Below, in pieces: positions 57,575 through 64,000 of a stretch of DNA of 64,000 nucleotides. The stretch spans positions 78,654,484-78,718,483 of the forward strand of contig NC_135716.1 of the NCBI RefSeq assembly GCF_964656455.1, read 5' to 3'. Numbering within the stretch: position 1 is the stretch's first letter; each line of letters begins with the position of its first letter. The notes beneath the pieces were generated by a model. It was not told the origin of the DNA. It saw only the letters and a program-made list of their open reading frames with translations, and did no database searches. The DNA comes from Halichoerus grypus. Lineage: Eukaryota; Chordata; Mammalia; Carnivora; Phocidae. The translations under genes and the position numbers were made by a program.

Positions 57575-59294
57575 AATCATATTTAATGGTGAGAAATTAG
57601 ACCCACTCCACTATGGGAAAAAGCAGTGATGTTCTCTCCCACCACCACTTATTTAACCTTTTAATGAAAGTATTAGCTAGTGTAGTAAGACAAGAGAAGG
57701 AAATCAAAAATATACAGATTACAAAGAAAAAAATAAAACTATTTTATTTGCAGATGATTTTATTTGCATATGATTTTTATAACATTTTTATTTGCATATG
57801 ATATGATAATTTATATAGCAAATGTTGAACAATTATTGACAAGAATTGATTTTTTTTTTAAATCTTCTAGAACCAATAAGTGAGTAATACAATGTCACAG
57901 GATACAAGGTTGATATACAAAAGCCAATTGCTTAATTGCTTTGTTATATATCAGCATTGAACAACCAAAATTTGAAATTAAAAAAAATAACATCTACAAA
58001 ATCACCTCCAAATGAAATAGATAGGTATAATTCTGACAAAAAAAAAATGTACTGATCTATTTGTGAGAATCTACAAAACTCTGTGTTCAAAGATGAGAAG
58101 ACTCAGTATTGCTAGGATGTCCATCCTTCCATATTTATCTGTAGATTCAACATAATCCTATTTAATATTTTAGGAACCTACTTTGTATATAGTCACAAAC
58201 TGATTATAAAATGCATATGGAAAGATAAAAGATCTGTTTCTATAATAAACAGCACCATACTGTAAAAGGAGAAAAGCTGGAAGGTTTACACTAATGGAAG
58301 CCAAAATTTAATATAAAGTTACAGTAATCAGAACAGTGTGGTACTAGCAAATGTATAGACACATAGATCAATGGATTAGAATAGAGAGCCCAAAAATAAA
58401 CCCACAAAAATATAGTCAGTGAATCTCTGACAAAGAAGCAAAGGCAATTTGAAGAAGAAAGGAAAATTCTTCCAACAAATAGTGTTGGCATATTATGACA
58501 TTCATGTAACAAAACAAAACCAAACCTAGAAAGATGCATTACATTTCACAAAATTAACTCAAAATAAAATGTACATTTAAATGTAAAATGTAAAGCTATA
58601 AAGTTTCTACAAGAAAATATAGAGGAAAGTGATCTTAGGTTTTGTGATGAGATTTTAGATATAATACTAAAAGTGTAAACATGAAATTAAAAAGAAATTG
58701 ATAAATTGGAACTTTACATCAAAATTAAAATTTCTGCCTTGTAGGAGATACTGTTAAGAGAATGCAGATACAAGCCAGAGACTGGGGAAAAAAATGGAAA
58801 ACCCAATTATGTGCTTTTGGATCCAAAATATAGACTCTTCTTAAAACTCTACAGTAGGGAAACAAATAACATAGTTAAATAATAAGCAAAGGACCTGAAC
58901 ATATACTTTACAAAAAACACCTGTAGATGGCTAATAAGCATATGAAAATTTACTGAACATCATTTGTTGGTGGAGAATTGCAAATTAAACAGTGAGTTAC
59001 CATTACACACCTATTGTAATGACTCACATCCAAAAACTGACAATAGCAATTGTTGGCAAGGATGTGGAACAATAAAAACTCTCCTTGATTGCTGGTAGAC
59101 ATGCAAAATGATACAGCCACTTTGGAAGACAGGTTAGAAGTTTCATCTAAAACTAAATTTAGTCTCCCTATATAATCCATCTGTTGCACCACTAAGTATT
59201 TACTCATTTGATTTGAAAACTTATTTCCACAGATAATGATGCACACCAATGTCTTTATCAACTCATTCGTAATTGCCAAAATGTGGAAGGAATC
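57575..59294 (+). mobile_element. Old L1 ORF2 remnant (reverse transcriptase to C-terminus)
   Basis: It begins with the RT zone (catatttaatggtgagaaat), passes a decayed motif C area (tttgcagatgattttatttg near 57747), acatagatcaatggattag (58361) and ends in the C-terminal zone (ggcaaggatgtggaacaata, 59056). It restarts upstream of the piece at 57322, so it is a second fragment or a rearrangement. Confidence 0.7.
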
Positions 59295-59312
59295 AAGATG
59301 TCTTTCAATAAG

Positions 59313-59852
59313 GGCCATATGCACCCCAATGTTCATAGTAGCAATGTCCACGATAACCAAACTGTGGAAGGAGCCGAGATGTCCTTCAACAGACAAATGC
59401 ATAAAGAAGATGTGGTCCATATATACAATGGAATATTACTCAGCCATCAGAAAGGATAAATACCCAACATTTGCATCAACATGGATGGGACTGGAGGAGA
59501 TAATGCTAAGCGAAATAAGTCAAGCAGAGAAAGACAATTATCATACGGTTTCACTTATTTGTGGAACATAAGGAATAGCATGGAAGACATTAGGAGAGGG
59601 AAGGAAAAAATGAAGGGGGAGGGAATCAGAGGAGGAGAAGAACCATGAAAGACTATGGAATCCGAGAAACAAACTGAGGGTTTTAGAGGGGAGGTAGGTG
59701 GAGGGATGGGTTGGCCCGGTGATGGGTATTAAGGAGGGCATGTATTGTTTGGAGCACTGGGTGTTATATGCAAACAATGAATTGTGGAACACTACATCAA
59801 AATTAATGATGTACTGTATGGTGACTAACATAACATCATCATAATAATAAAA
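59313..59852 (+). mobile_element. Young 5'-truncated L1 (single-module 3'UTR type)
   Basis: Starts in the ORF2 C-terminal end (ggccatatgcaccccaatg), passes the ORF2 stop (TAA at 59569-59571) and a 3'UTR like that of the L1 at 10862, and ends in a short (ATAA) tail. An 18-bp duplication with one mismatch, aagatgtctttcaataag and aagatgtccttcaataag, lies at 59295-59312 and 59853-59870. It sits inside the older ORF2 remnant. Confidence 0.95.
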
Positions 59853-59870
59853 AAGATGTCCTTCAATAAG

Positions 59871-61870
59871 TAAATGAATTAGAAACTGTAGTTCATATGT
59901 ACAATAAAACAAAATATATCAACAAAAAGAAATGGACTATCAAGCCACAAAAGTGAGGAAACAATAGTATATGCTAAGTGAAAGAGACCAGTGTGAAAAG
60001 AATATATACTGCATGTTTCATTTTGGAAAAGGCAAAAATACATATGATTTAAAAAGGTCAGTAATACCAGGGGGAGGGAGAGAGGGCAGGAGGGCACAAA
60101 TTATTTAGGCCTCTAAAACTTTCCTGTGTGATAGTGTAATTATAGATATATGACTCCTATCCATTTATCCATAACCATAGAACTTACAGAACAAAGAGTG
60201 AAACTTACTGCATGCCAAGTAAAAACAAATAATAGTAATTTAGGAGCTTAGGGGTTTCCCAAGGAGGAATTCAGACTGTGGCAAGTTACTCTAACTATAC
60301 TATGAATATACAATTAGGCAACTTTATTGATGGGCTCCGGGACAAAAGGTGCAGACCCATGTAACCTTGGAAAGGAGTCGAGTCTACAAGGCTAAAGGTA
60401 AAAGGAACTGCACATAAGCACTATAACTTGAGTTGATAAAGGTTTTTCCCATGGGAAGATAAAGAATCCTGAATTGAATATTTCAATAAATGTATGTCTG
60501 ATGGTGGGAGGCAAATTTTCAACATTTGGAGTGAGAATTTACAAATAATCAAGAAAGGAAGCTAAAATGATCCATGTGGCAACAGATTAAGAGTTGGAAT
60601 AATTAGTATCCACTCATGTTTAGCTTAATAGATATAGGTATAGACACAGGTATAGAATAGATATTGATGATATAGATATAGAACAGATATAGATACATGT
60701 TTACACCAGGGTTAGTATTCACACACATATTTTTTTTGTTCTGTCAACTGAGAGTGCCTAAAAGCAGCAATGAGGATACACAGCACCCAGACACTGGTTT
60801 CTAATACCATTTTCCAATAAAAGGAACCAGGCTCCTTGGAGAAATGGCTGATTCCAGAATTTGGACAGGAAATATACAAGATGATCCTAGAGTATCTTAT
60901 AGTACCAGAACATAACAAAGTTCTCCAAAAACAAAACAAACAAAAATAAAAACCTCTTCATCATGGGGGTATGTCAAAAATACAGAAGTCATCTGAAAAG
61001 ATCTCCCAATGGACAAATGTGAAAGAATTTGAACTGAAAAATAATAAATTAGTATTGAATTAAAACCCAAAGTATAAAATAAAAACGAGTCCATACTCAC
61101 ATAAAGAAATGATTGAGCAAATTAGTAAATGGGAAAAAGAAACAAATCTCTTTGCAAAAAAAAAAAAAAATCCAAATAAATTTTGTAGATGCTCTACCCT
61201 AAATAAAAAGGACTATATAACTTCTCATGCCCAAAGTGCAGGCTGCACATAGTTAAGTTCCTTCTAGAGTACAGGATGGAGAGAGGTGGCAAGTGACTTT
61301 ACTATGGAGAAAGTGCTTTTGTCAGGTGATCAAGATCAACACCAATAGTCATAATCATGTCAATGGTCTATGCCTTTCATATGATGTGATGAAAAATGTC
61401 ACTTTCATTTTCCATCTTCCTTCTAACAACGCCATCTAATCAGGAGAAAAAAATCAGAAAAATTCCAACCTAGGGGCATTCTATAAGATAGCTGACCAGT
61501 ATTCCTCAAAATTGTCTAGGTCATCAAAATCACAAGAAGTCTAAGAAACTGTCTCAGCCAAGAGAAGCTTAAGGAGGCAAGAAGACTAAAAGTAATATGA
61601 CACACTTGATGAGATCCTGAATCAAAAAAAGAACGCTATGTAAAAATTAAATAAGTCTGAAAGGTATATTCCATAGTATAGTCAACAGCAGTGGGCTTCA
61701 GTTAAAATAATGTATTAATATTGATTCATTAGTTGTAACAAATTCATCATATTAATATACTAATAATTGGGTGTGAGAATACATGAGAATGCTGTACTCT
61801 CTTCCCAATATTTCTATAAATTTAAAACCATTCTAAATATTAAAGCCTATTTAAAAATCACAGTAAAAAG
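59871..61870 (+). mobile_element. Old L1 ORF2 end and long 3'UTR, diverged
   Basis: Continues the older element after the young insertion: gccacaaaagtgaggaaaca, accatagaacttacagaaca, aaagagtgaaacttactgca. 61440-61680 resembles an old repeat 3' end (ctataagatagctgaccagt, aaaactgtctagg-like). The end is near aaagcctatttaaaaatcac. Whether the whole length is one family is uncertain. A short cluster of gatatagatata repeats is at 60630-60695. Confidence 0.45.
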
Positions 61871-62478
61871 GATAAAATGGACATCACAGATGTCCAACCC
61901 TAATCTGAATGACACTCATTTTTCTCCGTAATTCAAAAACATAAAATTAGACTAATCATTCTACATTCTACTCACAACCGCAACCCATTTATTTTCAATT
62001 GTCTTGGGAAAAAGAAATTGCAGCCACCTAGTTATAACAAAATACCACATAAATTTCTGGGAATGATACGGAAATGAGAAAACTTTAATCCTAATTATTT
62101 ATTTTCTGACCTTGGGTTTATGCCCTTAAGGTACATGGTAACTGTTTTAAACCTCTAGTTTCTATCTTGAGGAATTGATATATTGTTTCCATCTACTTTT
62201 CTTCCTCAAGAGTTCTCCTCAGCATACCTCAGTGTAACACCTGGTACTAGAGAAAGTTCTAAGGCTTAAAATGAAAAGTCAAATAGATAATGAAGCTGCT
62301 TATAAATATGAGCCCTTTTTTTTTACTCAGGGGAAATAATAATGCGTGTACTCTGTTCACCACAGTAACCACCAGGAAGAATAAAGTAGACATATTTGCT
62401 TAAGTCAAATGTGACAATCTTGTACTTCCGTTTTCTTTGTTTTGTTTTTTTCTAGCCCCAGTTGACTTAGATACCATC
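61871..62478. other. No gene seen
   Basis: AT-rich, unrecognised sequence. The phrase tgaccttgggtttatgccct near 62108 is weakly MIR-like, but too short to call. Confidence 0.4.
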
Positions 62479-62493
62479 AACACAATGCATATT

Positions 62494-62669
62494 TTTTTTT
62501 AAAGATTTTATTTATTTATTCATGAGAGACAGAGAGAGCAAGAGAGAGGCAGAGGGAGAAGCAGGCTCCCAAGGAACAGGGAGCCCGATGCGGGACTCGA
62601 TCCCAGGACCCTGGGATCATGACCTGAGCCGAAGGCAGATGCCTAACCATCTGAGCCACCCATGCGCCC
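62494..62669 (-). mobile_element. CAN-type SINE, short 3' variant, minus strand
   Basis: Tail ttttaaagattttatttatt with catgagagac, then a GA-rich stretch, B box zone gggactcgatcccaggaccc and head revcomp of gagccacccatgcgccc. A perfect 15-bp duplication aacacaatgcatatt lies at 62479-62493 and 62670-62684. Sister of the copy at 37609. Confidence 0.96.
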
Positions 62670-62699
62670 AACACAATGCATATTGAACATGGCATGGAC

Positions 62700-63137
62700 C
62701 GTCCCCCATCCTTCTCAGAGACCCCTTTGGTCTTCAATTCTCTTGATTCATTCTGAAATTGTCTTTCGTCAGTTGAGTTCTTCTTCCCCAAATGCTCTCA
62801 ATACTTGCTACTATTGTGCTTCTGGTAAGCACAAGTGGACTAAATAGTTGAGTAAGGGGGTCCCTGGTTTAGAAGGCATATTGCTCAATAAATGCCTGAA
62901 TAGAACAGGCCAGATTTCAAGCTGTTCATCTTACCATACAAGACGTGTTTCAGCTTGCTATATTTCCCAAGTTTTAGTCCAAGTCTGGGGAACAAGCCTC
63001 ATGCATTAATACTGCAAATCAGGGATCAAAGTGTTCTGCTACAGTTATTCACTTTCTCTACAGTCCAAGTTGTTATGACTGTGGATTTTCTGGTATCACA
63101 ACCATTAAGAGGTTCAAATATTTTAGCAGAGGATTAA
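62700..63137. other. No gene seen
   Basis: Single-copy-looking sequence. gctcaataaatgcctgaata at 62883-62902 resembles the end of an L2 or MIR, but the remainder does not support it. Confidence 0.4.
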
Positions 63138-63385
63138 CAGTACAGTGGTTAAGTAAAGGGAGTTCAAAGCTAACTTGCATGAGTTGAAGTCCCATTGCCA
63201 AGACTTTCTCCTTGTGACCTTGGGCAAAATATTTTCATTTTTGGTGACCTAATTTCCCCACTGTAAAGTGGCAATACTAATGGGACTTAATTCACAAGGT
63301 GGTATAGGATTCAGTGAGTCAATATATACAAAGCCCTTAGTACACTGCCTATTATGCAATAGGTGCTAGGAAAGAAATGTTAACA
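63138..63385 (+). mobile_element. MIR SINE
   Basis: Full-length order of an ancient mammalian MIR: cagtacagtggttaagtaaa head, gagttgaagtcccattgcc B-box zone, gtgaccttgggcaaaatat core, cccactgtaaagtggcaata, ggattcagtgagtcaatata, and gcccttagtacactgcct near the end. It is diverged but continuous. Confidence 0.85.
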
Positions 63386-64000
63386 CGAGGTCCTATATAC
63401 CTGTCCAATACAACCATATGGAAAAATGAAGGTAAGTATGTCATTCAGACCCTCAAAAGAAAAATCAACTTACTGGTAGAGTGGTAAACCAAAAAGAATA
63501 GTTGGATTAATTGTCTATCATCTTATTATTCACTCAGTCTTTTGCTAACATCCACACGAAGCAAAATGATAGTTTCCAGAGCTTGTTTCTTTATCCATGT
63601 AATTCAGTTCAGATTCAAAGTTCCCCATAAATGTAAGTGGACTGATAAAATTTAAATCACAAACAAGGGGTCTGGGAACTCTATATTTGGGAACTTTGTA
63701 TTTGTTATAATTATAACAGGCGCACGGGATGAACACTGGAATGAGTGTTGGGCAGACCAGCCCCCTATACTCACCACAGATTGAAGAACATCTTATAGAT
63801 AACCATGCGCTACAGCAGACAGTTGGTGACTTGCATTCATCATTTTAATAATTTCTCATAATCTTTAATCACAAGTGGGGTTTGGTTTTCTTGGGCCCAC
63901 TCAGAATTTTGCTACTCAGTCAGAATTGCTGGCTCAACTCCTAATTAGCCGACCTGTTTTTTTTGGTTTTTTTTTTTTAGGAGCACATTAGAATTTAAGT
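63386..64000. other. No gene seen
   Basis: Unrecognised AT-rich sequence; a T-run lies at 63956-63979. No supported feature. Confidence 0.4.

Noticed and set aside
1..64000. Bacterial-type features (operons, Shine-Dalgarno sites, CRISPR arrays, attachment sites)
   Set aside because: The sequence is a repeat-rich mammalian genome. The regular direct repeats are target-site duplications and microsatellites, with no spacer array.

Overview
This window reads as a gene-poor, AT-rich stretch of a carnivoran nuclear genome. The main evidence is at least 19 tRNA-derived CAN-type SINEs, with the 5' signature cctgggtggctcag, a CT-rich 3' part and an (AAAT)n tail, together with several generations of carnivoran LINE-1 (L1). 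The youngest SINEs carry a 'cccctgcttgtgttccctctctcg' type 3' half (quoted as a pattern, positions 16343-16372), unlike the common dog SINEC_Cf form. From memory of such repeats this suggests an arctoid (pinniped, bear or mustelid), with a pinniped most likely; the species call is inference. I see no host protein-coding gene that I can support.

Layout. 1-1937: 3' part of an L1 with a SINE inside. 1938-10695: mostly single-copy AT-rich DNA with an ancient L1 fragment and SINEs, two of them head to head at 9035-9474. 10696-17104: a three-layer nest, with a SINE split by a near full-length L1 (10862-17040) that is itself split by a younger SINE. This L1 keeps an intact ORF1 (11758-12648) but a broken ORF2. 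17850-25620: an old, long antisense L1 carrying a 5'-inverted younger L1, two SINEs and a 24-bp insertion matching the first 24 nt of U6 snRNA, flanked by 17-bp target-site duplications. 27200-34800: old L1 pieces on both strands, an ERV-like solo LTR and a TG microsatellite. 34800-43430: single-copy DNA with SINEs, L2-like and MIR repeats. 43431-56535: two related near full-length L1s in direct orientation, 253 bp apart, each with its own target-site duplication. 56550-61870: old L1 pieces with one young truncated L1. 61871-64000: single-copy DNA with one SINE and one MIR.

Most notable. The L1 at 43690 lacks 1552 bp of 5'UTR relative to its neighbour at 49454, and the missing block starts with GT and ends with AG behind a long pyrimidine tract. 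This looks like an L1 whose RNA was spliced before integration. The same two L1s share three disabling or unusual ORF2 changes although they integrated independently. A subfamily of L1s here also has a double 3'UTR. Everything functional here is retrotransposon biology: L1 ORF1/ORF2 proteins mobilise their own RNA and, in trans, the SINEs and the U6 fragment.
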